This document shows, in pieces, positions 1-8,776 of a stretch of DNA of 64,000 nt. A program made the translations under genes and the position numbers. Within the stretch, counting starts at the first letter, position 1. The number at the start of each line of letters is the position of its first letter. The notes beneath the pieces are model-generated. The model searched no databases and was not told where the DNA came from. It saw nothing but the letters and a program-made list of their open reading frames with translations. This DNA is from Oceanobacter antarcticus. Its GTDB lineage: Bacteria; Pseudomonadota; Gammaproteobacteria; Pseudomonadales; Oceanobacteraceae. The stretch covers positions 62,001 to 126,000 of the forward strand of contig NZ_JBBKTX010000014.1 in the NCBI RefSeq assembly GCF_044962685.1. Reading direction: 5' to 3'.

Positions 1-746
1 GAGACAGCAGACATTTTGTTAAAGATAGACTCACTGGTGACCGAAATAACCGTTGGGACAAAATGGCCTTGTTCATCCAGCTTGAAACCGGAGTTCGAGA
101 ATTGCCATTGTGACTTTACCTTGGCCAGAGCCGCCGATATCTCGGTGGTATTGGAGCTGGAGGTCACCAGTAAGTTGAGAGAATCATCAAATTCTTTCAC
201 CGACTTGTCGAAATCCTGTTTCAGGGTTTTGCCGTCAACGTTCCAGTACAAGGCAAAATAATACTTGGCAATTTTCTGGGTCAGAGTAGTAACGTGCTCG
301 GACACTTCAATCAACTGGGCAATGGGCGAGTTGGATTGACGCGCAATGAATGCCACTGCGCTGTCGCAAATCGACAACAATTCTTCACTTTCCTTGATGA
401 TGGAAATGGCTTTAGCCTGACTTGGCGGTGAGATAATGTTGTTACGATAGTACTCCCATGCTGTGCCGATGGCTCGGATCGACTTGTCAGAAGCATTATT
501 CTCAGAATATTCCAGCAAGGTCTGAAAACGGACTTCAAAAGTCGCGATACTTTCGTCCAGATCTTTCAGCGCCTCGTCAGGGCGTATGCCTGCGCCAATC
601 GCCATGTAATCCTTGGCCATCCGCTGTGACAGCATGCACAGGCTGCCGGTCAGATATTCGGCTTCAGGGATCGTCAGTGTTGCGGCTTGTGAGAATAGTG
701 GGAGGAACAGGGCGAGCGTCAAAGCAAAAGGTGCCAGATATTTCAT
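1..746 (-). CDS. Secreted PilJ-type N-domain protein (partial, 3' end outside window)
   Basis: An open frame runs from the ATG at 746 to the window edge without a stop (about 248 codons), so the C-terminus is missing. It starts with a clear signal peptide (MKYLAPFALTLALFLPLFSQA). Directly after it comes AEYLTGSLCMLSQRMAKDY, which resembles the AGRQRMLSQR motif of the type IV pilus methyl-accepting N-terminal domain (PilJ-N). A related second segment (VTTLTQKIAKYYFALYW) lies near residues 150-165, suggesting two copies of the helical domain. No transmembrane or signalling domain is seen in the visible part, so it is probably a periplasmic sensor-like protein. The function is inferred from the domain only. 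Confidence 0.7.
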   Translation of the reverse strand, partial: MKYLAPFALTLALFLPLFSQAATLTIPEAEYLTGSLCMLSQRMAKDYMAIGAGIRPDEALKDLDESIATFEVRFQTLLEYSENNASDKSIRAIGTAWEYYRNNIISPPSQAKAISIIKESEELLSICDSAVAFIARQSNSPIAQLIEVSEHVTTLTQKIAKYYFALYWNVDGKTLKQDFDKSVKEFDDSLNLLVTSSSNTTEISAALAKVKSQWQFSNSGFKLDEQGHFVPTVISVTSESIFNKMSAV

Positions 747-1157
747 AGGGTAGTCAATTCGCGTTATTGAGTTATTAACAGGTACTTTGGGCAAGGTAGG
801 GTTTCCTGACTTGCCGGGTAATCGTGCGTGATCATAGATTGAACAATTATACGTTAGTAATGTAATAGATGTGTTCGATTTTGTGATTTATTGGGTATTT
901 TTTACAAAACAGGGTCTAAAAAACTTATTTTGTGACTTTTGTTATTTTATTTGAAAGTTATCGGGCTAAATAAAAATCCTCGAAGTTTTTTTGCAAATAA
1001 GAATTATTTTAATTTGTTTTGTTATTTTGATGTATTCCTGTGGCAATACTGGAGGTATTCATCACTGCCGCTAAATTTCTTGGTGTCAAAAATCAATCAG
1101 CTATAACGAATAAGAATGTTTTATTAACGCTTGTAAATAGATGTCCCAAATAGGCTC
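747..1157. other. Gene-free AT-rich intergenic stretch
   Basis: No convincing ORF was found on either strand. The stretch is AT-rich and lies upstream of the PilJ-N gene, so it probably holds that gene's promoter. At 1134-1147 the bases TAAATAGATGTCCC match the end of the 265-bp repeat found at 6937 and 12803, but no element body is attached. Confidence 0.5.
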
Positions 1158-1182
1158 AGAGGCTCTGCCAGGCAGAGCCTCT
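1158..1182 (-). terminator. Strong hairpin downstream of the 1231-3399 gene pair
   Basis: AGAGGCTCTGC, a 3-base loop, then GCAGAGCCTCT form a perfect 11-bp stem, 48 bases past the stop of the minus-strand gene ending at 1231. No good U-tract follows on the minus strand, so it may act as an RNA 3'-end stabiliser rather than an intrinsic terminator. Confidence 0.4.
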
Positions 1183-1230
1183 ATAATGAATGACAGCGAA
1201 CTCCTGGTATAGGTGGTATCGACAACAGCG

Positions 1231-1656
1231 CTAACTACAAAGGCTCAGTGTCATTTTGCATTCGGCCAGAACCTGCTGAGAAAAATTAATGTAATCACGG
1301 GTGACCAGACTGCTGCCCGTTGATTCACGCAGCATCAGTACCAGAGTCCAGACACCTTCTGTTGGCATTTGCATCGGCAGAGTAGCGGAACAATTACGAA
1401 AACAGTGCTGGCCACTCAGGCTCCCCAAAGGCTGGCTGGCAATGAGGTAGCCGGAAAAGTTGCCGCCAGTATACGGTGCTTCCAGCGCCCAGATTTCGAG
1501 TGCCAGTTCACCACTGGCAGAATCGGCATTGCGGCGGCTGGCGACCTCGGCAACGTCCAGATACAGGGTTTCACCCTCAATGTGGTAACTGCACACACCG
1601 TTGAGCGCCAGTTCTTTTTGGGGAGAAGGCAGCGGGATTTGCATCGGAGTAGCCAT
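1231..1656 (-). CDS. Hypothetical protein, probably beta-rich
   Basis: A 141-residue protein of no recognised family. The ATG at 1656 is chosen over an upstream in-frame start at 1743 because AGGA lies about 8 bases before it and the upstream extension looks non-coding. Alternating hydrophobic/polar segments (ETLYLDVAEV, GELALEIWAL, GVWTLVLMLRE) suggest a single beta-sandwich-like domain. Two cysteines lie close together (QHCFRNCSA). No signal peptide or membrane segment is seen. It follows the FAD-dehydrogenase gene on the same strand with a gap of about 115 bases, so the two may be co-transcribed. Confidence 0.6.
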   Translation of the reverse strand: MATPMQIPLPSPQKELALNGVCSYHIEGETLYLDVAEVASRRNADSASGELALEIWALEAPYTGGNFSGYLIASQPLGSLSGQHCFRNCSATLPMQMPTEGVWTLVLMLRESTGSSLVTRDYINFSQQVLAECKMTLSLCS

Positions 1657-1770
1657 GGAAAATATCCTGCGAGGAGAATAATTGGGTGCAACAGCATAAC
1701 AGGGAAAACCGTGAGCGGTAGACGCCAGAGCGGATAAATACATTGCCCTCTGGCGCTGCGGCTAGCTGGC

Positions 1771-3399
1771 CTATTTGCTCTGTTCTTCATTCATATGTAA
1801 CGCCATGGCCTCGGCGATTTTGATGCCGTCGATGGCTGCTGACATAATACCACCGGCATAGCCCGCGCCTTCTCCGGCCGGATATAGCCCCTGAGTATTG
1901 ATGCTTTGCAGAGTGTTGTTGTCGCGCTTGATACTGATGGGCGCAGAGGTGCGGGTTTCAACACCAGTGAGCAGGGCACCATCAAACGAGAAGCCCTTGA
2001 TCTTCTTGTTGAATTCCGGGATTGCTTCGCGAATGGCCTCAATACAGAAGTCGGGCAAGGCGTCAGATAAATCCGTCAGCTTGATACCGGGTTTGAACGA
2101 TGGCTGCACCGTGCCCAATTGCTCAGATTTTTCGCCGCGCAGGAAAGCGCCAACGGTTTGCGCCGGGGCATCGTAGTTGCTGCCGCCCATAATATAGGCA
2201 TGGCTCTCTAGCTGACGTTGCAACTCAATGCCTGCCAGCGGCCCACCGGGGTAATCCGACGGATCAATCCCGACCACGACTGCGCTGTTGGCGTTACGCT
2301 CGTTGCGTGAGTACTGGCTCATACCATTGGTGACCACGCGGTTTTCTTCCGAGGTGGCTGCGACCACCGTACCGCCAGGGCACATACAAAAGCTGTATAC
2401 CGAGCGGCCATTCTTGCAGTGATGGACCAGCTTGTAGTCGGCGGCCCCTAATATCGGGTTGCCTGCGTTTGGACCAAAACGGGCCTGGTCGATGACAGAC
2501 TGCTCGTGTTCGATACGAAAACCGATCGAAAACGGCTTGGCTTCTATATAGACGCCTTTGTTGAGCAACATCTCAAAGGTATCGCGGGCGCTATGGCCAA
2601 CCGCCAGTGCGATGTGCCGGGATGCGATATGTTCACCATCGTCCCGCTCACTCTTGTTCAGAGTAACACCCGTTACCTGACCGTTTTTAATGTGCAGGTC
2701 ATCGACGCGAGCACTGAAGCGTATTTCACCACCCAACTCAATGATGGTTGCCCGCATCTGCTCCACCATCGATACCAGCCTGAAAGTACCGATATGGGGC
2801 TTGCTGACATACAGAATTTCGTCGGGTGCGCCAGCTGCAACAAATTCTTCCAGCACTTTGCGGCTGTATTGTTTGGGGTCTTTTACCTGGCTATACAGTT
2901 TGCCATCGGAAAACGTCCCGGCACCGCCTTCGCCGAACTGCACGTTGGACTCGGTATTCAGTTCACGCTTGCGCCAAAAACCGAAGGTGTCTTTGGTGCG
3001 CTCGCGTACTTCCTTGCCGCGTTCCAGGATCAGTGGTTTGTAACCCATTTGTGCCAACACCAGCCCGGCGAGTAAACCGCAGGGGCCGAAACCGATGATG
3101 ATCGGACGCTCGGTCAGCGCATCAGGTGCTTTGGCAACCGGATGATAGTTGAGGTCGGGAGTTGCTTTGATGTTCTGGTTGTCGGCACATTTTTCCAGCA
3201 AGCTGGACTCATTTTGTACTTCGACATCCAGCGTATAGATCAACAGAATTCTGGTTTTTTTTCTGGCATCGTAGCCACGTCGAAAAATATCAAAGCGCAC
3301 CAGTTGCTCAGCGTTGATATCCAGCATGGATACAATGGCGTTTTCCAGAGCCGCGTCATTGTGATCAAGAGGAAGCTGGATATTGGTCAGTCGAATCAT
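1771..3399 (-). CDS. Uncharacterised FAD-dependent dehydrogenase (COG2509-like)
   Basis: A 542-residue flavoprotein. The N-terminal ~100 residues form a small domain before the dinucleotide-binding fold (PIIIGFGPCGLLAGLVLAQ, around 100-120). The segments LNTESNVQFGEGGAGTFSDGKLYS and IALAVGHSARDTF, and the C-terminal TQGLYPAGEGAGYAGGIMSAAIDG, are typical of the COG2509 family of putative FAD-dependent dehydrogenases. The length fits the family. The family is widespread but its substrate is not established, so a specific reaction cannot be named. The protein appears cytoplasmic, with no signal peptide. It is the first gene of a possible two-gene unit with the small gene ending at 1231. Confidence 0.85.
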   Translation of the reverse strand: MIRLTNIQLPLDHNDAALENAIVSMLDINAEQLVRFDIFRRGYDARKKTRILLIYTLDVEVQNESSLLEKCADNQNIKATPDLNYHPVAKAPDALTERPIIIGFGPCGLLAGLVLAQMGYKPLILERGKEVRERTKDTFGFWRKRELNTESNVQFGEGGAGTFSDGKLYSQVKDPKQYSRKVLEEFVAAGAPDEILYVSKPHIGTFRLVSMVEQMRATIIELGGEIRFSARVDDLHIKNGQVTGVTLNKSERDDGEHIASRHIALAVGHSARDTFEMLLNKGVYIEAKPFSIGFRIEHEQSVIDQARFGPNAGNPILGAADYKLVHHCKNGRSVYSFCMCPGGTVVAATSEENRVVTNGMSQYSRNERNANSAVVVGIDPSDYPGGPLAGIELQRQLESHAYIMGGSNYDAPAQTVGAFLRGEKSEQLGTVQPSFKPGIKLTDLSDALPDFCIEAIREAIPEFNKKIKGFSFDGALLTGVETRTSAPISIKRDNNTLQSINTQGLYPAGEGAGYAGGIMSAAIDGIKIAEAMALHMNEEQSK

Positions 3400-3733
3400 A
3401 GGAAGTATCAGTGCCCGGAGCGGTGGGGTTTGGATGATGTTGAATAAGCGAACGCAAATTTTACGGCAGTTTGGTTAAAAAATCTGCCCGTAGACGCGAG
3501 AGTCAGCGCGGATCTGAGTGCCGGGTAATCACTTCATCGATAGGCCAGGTAAGTCTTCTTAATGTCAGGAATCATCCGGCTTTTGTGTAGCGATGCAAAT
3601 GTATGCAATACCCAGGGTACTGCCGTTTTCAGCTGCGGATTGTTCCTTATACTCGGCGCAACGCTGGTGATTTGATCCAACCAGCAACTGACCTCTGGTT
3701 CAAGGGGTGATGGGTGATTTACAGGAGAAAACC
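3400..3733. other. Intergenic region between divergent genes
   Basis: This stretch separates the minus-strand FAD dehydrogenase from the plus-strand Spy/CpxP-like gene and must carry promoters for both. No ORF with a plausible ribosome-binding site and no strong inverted repeat was seen. Confidence 0.5.
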
Positions 3734-4300
3734 ATGATTAATGCTTTTACCAACTCCCGCAAAGCGCTTGCGGGTCGTGTTTTGGCGATTCTGCTCAGCG
3801 CTGCATCGGTGGCTGCGGCAGCGGATGATGATCGGCCTGAGCGGGGTGACGGTATGAAGGGGCATGCCTGTTTCGATGGCAGGGATGGCGGCGGTCGTTA
3901 TATGCGTCAGGGTCATAACGACGAGATGAGACCCGGCATGATGACAATGGGGCCAGGTATGATGCCAATGGGCCGGATGGGCGAAGGGCGCGAATTGGTC
4001 TGGCGCGATCTTGATCTGACCGATGAGCAACGGGCAGATATGACCGGTATTCGCGATAAAATGCGCAAGGATCACTGGGCTGTTACCGGTGCAATGATGG
4101 ATATACACAACACAATCCGTGATTTGTACGCGGCTGAAAAGTTTGACGAAAAAGCCCTCAACAAGGCGTATGGCAAGCTGGCGGAACTGCAACAGCAAAT
4201 GTTTCTGATCGGCACTCAGGCAAAAACCAAAATGATGGCTTTACTGTCGTCGGAACAACGTCAGCAACTGATGGATAAAAAACACGCGTTGCGGGACTGA
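3734..4300 (+). CDS. Spy/CpxP-family periplasmic stress protein
   Basis: A 188-residue protein with an N-terminal signal peptide ending near AAA-ADDD (about residue 30), so it is exported to the periplasm. A Met/Gly/Asp-rich segment (about residues 40-90, with repeated MGPGMMPMGRM) may bind metal. Two LTxxQ-like motifs follow (LDLTDEQRADMTGI and LLSSEQRQQL), the hallmark of the Spy/CpxP/ZraP fold. Such proteins act as ATP-independent periplasmic chaperones or metal-stress sensors. The ATG at 3734 is chosen because AGGAG lies just upstream; an earlier in-frame start at 3707 lacks that. No two-component genes lie beside it. Confidence 0.75.
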   Translation: MINAFTNSRKALAGRVLAILLSAASVAAAADDDRPERGDGMKGHACFDGRDGGGRYMRQGHNDEMRPGMMTMGPGMMPMGRMGEGRELVWRDLDLTDEQRADMTGIRDKMRKDHWAVTGAMMDIHNTIRDLYAAEKFDEKALNKAYGKLAELQQQMFLIGTQAKTKMMALLSSEQRQQLMDKKHALRD

Positions 4301-4712
4301 TTGGGGTCGTCGTTCCTGATGTCTGCTCTGACTCCATGCGTCTGCGTGGAGTCACGGCGGCCAAGTCTATGCTCAGCGATGGTTGTCTTGTCCTTTTCGT
4401 CATCGCTGGTGACACCTTTAAAGGTAAAGGCCAAACAAACAGAGCAAGGTATTTTATGGATGAATATTCTTCAGGGTTTACAGGCAGCTATTTTACTCGG
4501 ATTGGCCATCGTTGATGGAATTTTTAGGCTGAAATGCCCGGTATATCAGGGATTTTTGATTGATGAGTCAGGCTGATTTTGAAACATTCATTGATTTTTA
4601 ATTCAAATGCTTAGTTTTTCTCATGAATCTACTGAAAAAGGATCGCTTTTTAAAAGAGTGGCTCAGACTTAGTATGCTCGCATCAACCAGCCAATCACCC
4701 GGAGCGACTCTC
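4301..4712. other. Intergenic region with one hairpin
   Basis: The stretch between the Spy-like gene and the next small gene. GACTCCATGC at 4330-4339 pairs with GCGTGGAGTC at 4344-4353 (ten pairs, one G-U), 30 bases past the upstream stop. It may mark the 3' end of that transcript, but no T-run follows. Short frames here have no ribosome-binding site. Confidence 0.4.
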
Positions 4713-4901
4713 ATGAACAACAACGAAACCAATACCACTACCCAAGCTAACGACACTATTGAACGCAGCATTGCTGAAGCGCGTGAATTACGCACTGAAT
4801 ATCTGGCTGAAATCATGTCTGGCGCCGCCGCAAGTTTTGGCGTTATGTTCAGCATCAAGGATGTATTCAGCAAGGTAGCAAAAACCAAATTTAGCCACTA
4901 A
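4713..4901 (+). CDS. Small unknown protein (62 aa)
   Basis: The ATG at 4713 is preceded by GGAG at a good distance and gives a 62-residue protein with a polar Asn/Thr-rich N-terminus. A helical part follows (TIERSIAEARELRTEYLAEI), then a small-residue hydrophobic patch (MSGAAASFGVMF) and a basic tail. The helical segment loosely recalls other very short proteins with an ARxLRxxY pattern, but no family assignment is safe. A longer frame from 4623 exists but its extra N-terminus looks non-coding. It stands alone between two intergenic regions. Confidence 0.5.
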   Translation: MNNNETNTTTQANDTIERSIAEARELRTEYLAEIMSGAAASFGVMFSIKDVFSKVAKTKFSH

Positions 4902-5103
4902 GGGCAATGGCAGGGCAGCGTTAAGCTATGCCTTGCGATAAGCAGTAAAACAGGTGATTGGCCGACTGTGAGGATCACCCCACGGTCAGGCTCAAGCCTG
5001 AGATACCATTTTTGCCAGTTCTGTTGAACACTCCCTTCAAAGACCTTCTCCCTGATTCTGTTTGCCAGCCGTTGTGGCTGACTCTGCCATTGATTGTTTC
5101 TCG

Positions 5104-6588
5104 TTAGCCTAATGTGATCCAGGTTGTTTTCAGCTGGGTAAACTTGTCGATGGCATGCAGCGACAGGTCACGGCCGAAACCTGACTGTTTGTAGCCACCA
5201 AATGGCACACTGTAGTCAATCGCATCCATGGCGTTCACCGAGACGGTGCCGGCCCGCAAACGGCGAGAGACGCGATAAGCGCGATTGATATTCAGTGTCC
5301 AGACCGAAGCAGCCAGGCCATAAATAGAGTCGTTGGCGATGCTGATCGCTTCCTCCTCATTTTCAAAAGCCATAACGGCGGCGACTGGGCCAAAGACTTC
5401 GTCCTGGGCAATGGCGAGATCCGTTGACACCTTGCCAAAGACTGTTGGCTCAACCAGACAGGATGACTCATCTCCCAAGCCGCCGGTCAGCAGCTCCGCC
5501 CCTTGGTTGATGGCTGTGCGGATATGGGATCGAACATTGGCAGCGTGGTTGGCATCAACCAGAGCACCCACTTGCGTGGTCGGGTCGAGGGGATCACCGA
5601 CTGCCATCGCTTTGGCCTTGGCAACAAATTTCTCAACGAACACATCGTAGATACTCTTTTCCACCAGAATGCGGGAGTTGGCGGAGCACACTTCACCCTG
5701 GTTAAAGAAAATACCCAGCGCGGCATGTTCGACAGCAGCCTCCAGATCACAATCGGCAAAAATCAGATTCGGGCTTTTACCGCCGGTTTCTGGCCATACC
5801 TGTTTCATATTGGACTGGGCTGAGTAACTCATAAACAGCTTGCCGACGGCGGTAGAACCGGTAAAGGCGACGCAGTCGACATCCATATGCAGACCGAGTG
5901 CCTTGCCGACGACGTCGCCGTAACCGGTCACCACGTTCAGTACGCCATCGGGCAAACCGGCTTCTTTGGCCAGTTCCGCCAGTTTCAGTGCGGTCATCGG
6001 GGATTGTTCGGCGGGTTTCAGGATCACGGAGTTACCGCTGATCAGCGCCGGAGCCAGTTTCCAGGCGGCGATATCGAGCGGGAAATTCCATGGCACAATG
6101 GCGGCCACTACACCCACCGGCTCACGGGTAATGGTGGCGATATTGGCACTGTTGGTGGGGGCGACTTCACCATAGAGTTTGTCGATGGCTTCGGCGTACC
6201 ATTCAAAACATCCTGCGGCACCGGGGATATCAATGTTGTAGCAGTCCATCACCGGTTTGCCGACGTTGAGGGATTCCATCAAGGCAAAGGTTTCGCGCTG
6301 TTGCAGAATCAGCATCGCCAGTTTTTTCAGCACCGCTTTACGCTCTGCCGGTGACTGATCGGCCCATACGCCGGATGCAAAAGTAGCTTTGGCGGCCCCA
6401 ACTGCGCGATCCACATCGTCGGTGCTACAGGCTGTTGTAGCGGTCAGTGTTGCGCCGGTGGCAGGGTTGATGGTGTCGTAGGTGGCACCGTCACTGGCGT
6501 CAACATATTCACCGTTAATCCATGCCTGTCTGGGCATGTTTAGCTGCTGTTGCTGCTCTATCCAGTACTGTTTGCTGAAGCGTGTCAT
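5104..6588 (-). CDS. Aldehyde dehydrogenase, PuuC/BADH-like
   Basis: A 494-residue NAD(P)-dependent aldehyde dehydrogenase. The Rossmann segment VPWNFPLDIAAWKLAPAL, the general-base Glu in WPETGGKSPN and the catalytic Cys in FFNQGEVCSANSR are all present. The C-terminal VPFGGYKQSGFGRDLSLHA motif and overall sequence are close to E. coli PuuC (gamma-glutamyl-gamma-aminobutyraldehyde dehydrogenase). The start at 6588 is chosen because GAGGG precedes it; the in-frame start at 6624 adds 12 unlikely residues. It probably oxidises an amino- or hydroxy-aldehyde to the acid in the cytoplasm. It diverges from the flavin-monooxygenase gene set, with a 265-bp repeat between them, and may act with the GMC oxidoreductase. 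Confidence 0.9.
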   Translation of the reverse strand: MTRFSKQYWIEQQQQLNMPRQAWINGEYVDASDGATYDTINPATGATLTATTACSTDDVDRAVGAAKATFASGVWADQSPAERKAVLKKLAMLILQQRETFALMESLNVGKPVMDCYNIDIPGAAGCFEWYAEAIDKLYGEVAPTNSANIATITREPVGVVAAIVPWNFPLDIAAWKLAPALISGNSVILKPAEQSPMTALKLAELAKEAGLPDGVLNVVTGYGDVVGKALGLHMDVDCVAFTGSTAVGKLFMSYSAQSNMKQVWPETGGKSPNLIFADCDLEAAVEHAALGIFFNQGEVCSANSRILVEKSIYDVFVEKFVAKAKAMAVGDPLDPTTQVGALVDANHAANVRSHIRTAINQGAELLTGGLGDESSCLVEPTVFGKVSTDLAIAQDEVFGPVAAVMAFENEEEAISIANDSIYGLAASVWTLNINRAYRVSRRLRAGTVSVNAMDAIDYSVPFGGYKQSGFGRDLSLHAIDKFTQLKTTWITLG

Positions 6589-6936
6589 AGTGCCCTCGGG
6601 TAATACGAACGGGCACATCCCCAAACCGCCGCGCTCGACAATAAAATATTAACCATCGTTCGCGGCGTTTTTGAATGCGCTCTGAAAATACGTGTAATCC
6701 AAACAGAGGCTAATCGAGTCATCGCGTCTTTAAAATACATTTTACCTGACCACTGCATTGTATTTTTCTATAAAGAAACCCTGACTGTTTATTGTTCAGC
6801 CTTGCGCCAGCGGCTGATTCACGGCAGATATTTCTGGATCAGTATTATCAATGCAGCTTTATAAATAAAAATATTTTAAGGCATTCCATTTTCTTCCTAG
6901 TCTCGGTCAATAGCTTCAGTCAGAGCGTTATCTGAA
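6589..6936. other. AT-rich promoter region between aldehyde dehydrogenase gene and MITE copy 1
   Basis: No coding frame is supported. The AT-rich composition and position between divergent genes suggest the aldehyde dehydrogenase promoter. It ends at the TGAA target-site copy (6933-6936) of the first 265-bp element. Confidence 0.5.
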
Positions 6937-7201
6937 GGGGACATCTATTTAATCCGGTGCTCACTCTGGGCCACCGGATGGTTTCGAATCACGAAGCCGA
7001 CTTGCAGGCCTGACGGGTCAAGTCAAACGTCGGCGACACCGAGTCGAGATCATCCGGCAGCCCCCGAAGGGCGCGGGTTGCCGCCGTCCAGTGCAGTGTT
7101 GACGAATTTGAAAAGGACGCGTCATTTCGCTGCATTCGTCGCCTTGCCCTGAACAACGGCAACACTCGCGCAGAGCCGTGCAGGATTAAATAGATGTCCC
7201 C
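6937..7201. mobile_element. MITE-like 265-bp element, copy 1
   Basis: Bounded by perfect 19-bp terminal inverted repeats (GGGGACATCTATTTAATCC at 6937-6955 and its reverse complement at 7183-7201). It is flanked by TGAA on both sides (6933-6936 and 7202-7205), or CTGAA if the last C belongs to the duplication. It differs from copy 2 (12803-13067) at only two positions (7028 and 7119). It contains no credible gene, so any mobility must depend on a transposase made elsewhere. Inside are several nested inverted repeats, such as ATCCGGTG/CACCGGAT and GACGAA/TTCGTC. Confidence 0.85.
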
Positions 7202-7402
7202 TGAAGGTCAAACCGACACTCCAGCACCAGGCCCGTCACAGAATATGGGTTTGGTGTCGCTGTGGGGGGGCGGCCTGGTCTTTTAATGCTCTGCCTGACG
7301 AACAGAAATCCGCTGCGGACATCGCCGTCAGCGAGGCTGGCTGTAAGCGCGCTGTCTTTTCACGTAGCAGCGCTTCTGATTAATGATGAGACTGGCAGAG
7401 TT

Positions 7403-8668
7403 ATGACAACCCATACCCTTGATATCGATACGCTAATTGTTGGCGCAGGTCAGGCGGGTATCGCCATCAGCGAACACCTGACCAAACTGGATATTCCCCA
7501 CCTGATACTGGAACGCAACCGAATAGCCGAGCGCTGGCGCAGTCAGCGGTGGGATTCTTTGGTTGCCAATGGCCCCGTCTGGCACGACCGGTTTCCCGGT
7601 CTGCAATTTCAGGATATGGCACCCGATGAATTTGCCGCCAAAGAACGTGTCGCCGATTATTTTGTTGAGTACGTCAGAAAAATGAATGCACCGGTTCGAA
7701 CCGGTGTTGAGGTGACACGAGTCACTCGTAATAGGAACCGTGCCGGGTTCACCATAGAGACATCCGATGGCGTCATCACGGCCAATCATGTCGTGGCGGC
7801 TACAGGGCCATTTCAGCAACCGCTGATCCCGGCTATTGCGCCTGCCGATGACTCGATATTACAAATCCATTCGGCTGAATACCGCAATCCACCGCAATTA
7901 CCCGCAGGGAATGTGCTGGTGGTGGGTGCCGGTTCTTCCGGGGTGCAAATTGCCGATGAACTGCAACGCTCTGGCAAACAGGTCTATCTGTCTGTTGGTG
8001 CCCATGACCGTCCGCCACGCGCTTATCGTAACCGCGATTTTGTCTGGTGGCTGGGAGTTCTGGGGTTGTGGGACGCGGAGGAAGTTAGCCCCGGCAAAGA
8101 GCACGTTACCATTGCCGTCAGTGGTGCCCGAGGTGGCCATACCATTGATTTTCGTCGTCTGGCACAACAGGGCATGACACTGGTGGGGTTGACCAAAACA
8201 TTTCATAACGGCCGCGCCATCTTTGCCAACAACCTGTGCGACAACATCCGTAACGGCGATGAAAACTACTTCTCGTTGCTGGATGCAGCGGATGCCTATA
8301 TCGAACGTAATGGGCTGGATCTGCCGCCAGAGCCGGAAGCCAGAATCATGCTGCCAGATCCGCAATGCATGACCAATCCCTTGCTTGAGCTTGACCTGAA
8401 AGCGGCGGGCATTACCTCCATTATCTGGGCGACCGGTTTCAGCCAGGATTTTAGCTGGCTGCAGGTGGATGCGTTTGATGAGCAGGGCAAACCCCGCCAC
8501 CAACGTGGCGTATCGAGTGAACCCGGTGTGTATTTTGTCGGCCTGCCATGGCTGTCGCGTCGAGGATCGACCTTTATCTGGGGTGTGTGGCATGACGCCA
8601 AACACATCGCTGATCACATTGAGACCCAGCGCAAGTACGCAGACTACAAGGATGCTGCACAGCGTTAA
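7403..8668 (+). CDS. Flavin-dependent monooxygenase (CzcO/YUCCA-like)
   Basis: A 421-residue class B-type flavoprotein monooxygenase. The FAD-binding motif IVGAGQAGIAISEHL lies at the N-terminus, and a second NADPH-binding motif VLVVGAGSSGVQIADEL is near residue 175. Between them are the ATGPFQQP and HSAEYRNP segments typical of these enzymes; ATGF near residue 345 is the usual C-terminal linker motif. Such enzymes hydroxylate N or S atoms or carry out Baeyer-Villiger oxidation. The ATG at 7403 matches the family N-terminus; upstream frame to 7262 looks non-coding. It opens a plus-strand set with the RidA, DUF1028 and M20 genes. The substrate is unknown. Confidence 0.85.
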   Translation: MTTHTLDIDTLIVGAGQAGIAISEHLTKLDIPHLILERNRIAERWRSQRWDSLVANGPVWHDRFPGLQFQDMAPDEFAAKERVADYFVEYVRKMNAPVRTGVEVTRVTRNRNRAGFTIETSDGVITANHVVAATGPFQQPLIPAIAPADDSILQIHSAEYRNPPQLPAGNVLVVGAGSSGVQIADELQRSGKQVYLSVGAHDRPPRAYRNRDFVWWLGVLGLWDAEEVSPGKEHVTIAVSGARGGHTIDFRRLAQQGMTLVGLTKTFHNGRAIFANNLCDNIRNGDENYFSLLDAADAYIERNGLDLPPEPEARIMLPDPQCMTNPLLELDLKAAGITSIIWATGFSQDFSWLQVDAFDEQGKPRHQRGVSSEPGVYFVGLPWLSRRGSTFIWGVWHDAKHIADHIETQRKYADYKDAAQR

Positions 8669-8776
8669 CTGCATGCTCAACCCGGTGGCGCTGATGCCGC
8701 ACGATCATCATCGCCATCGACTCTTGTTACCAGCCTGATTGCGCGGGTTATTTTCTTGTTTATTCGGAGCCGATAG

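Noticed and set aside
4301..4576. 91-codon plus-strand frame after the Spy-like gene
   Set aside because: Starts at the codon after a stop, spans a hairpin, has no ribosome-binding site and an implausible composition.
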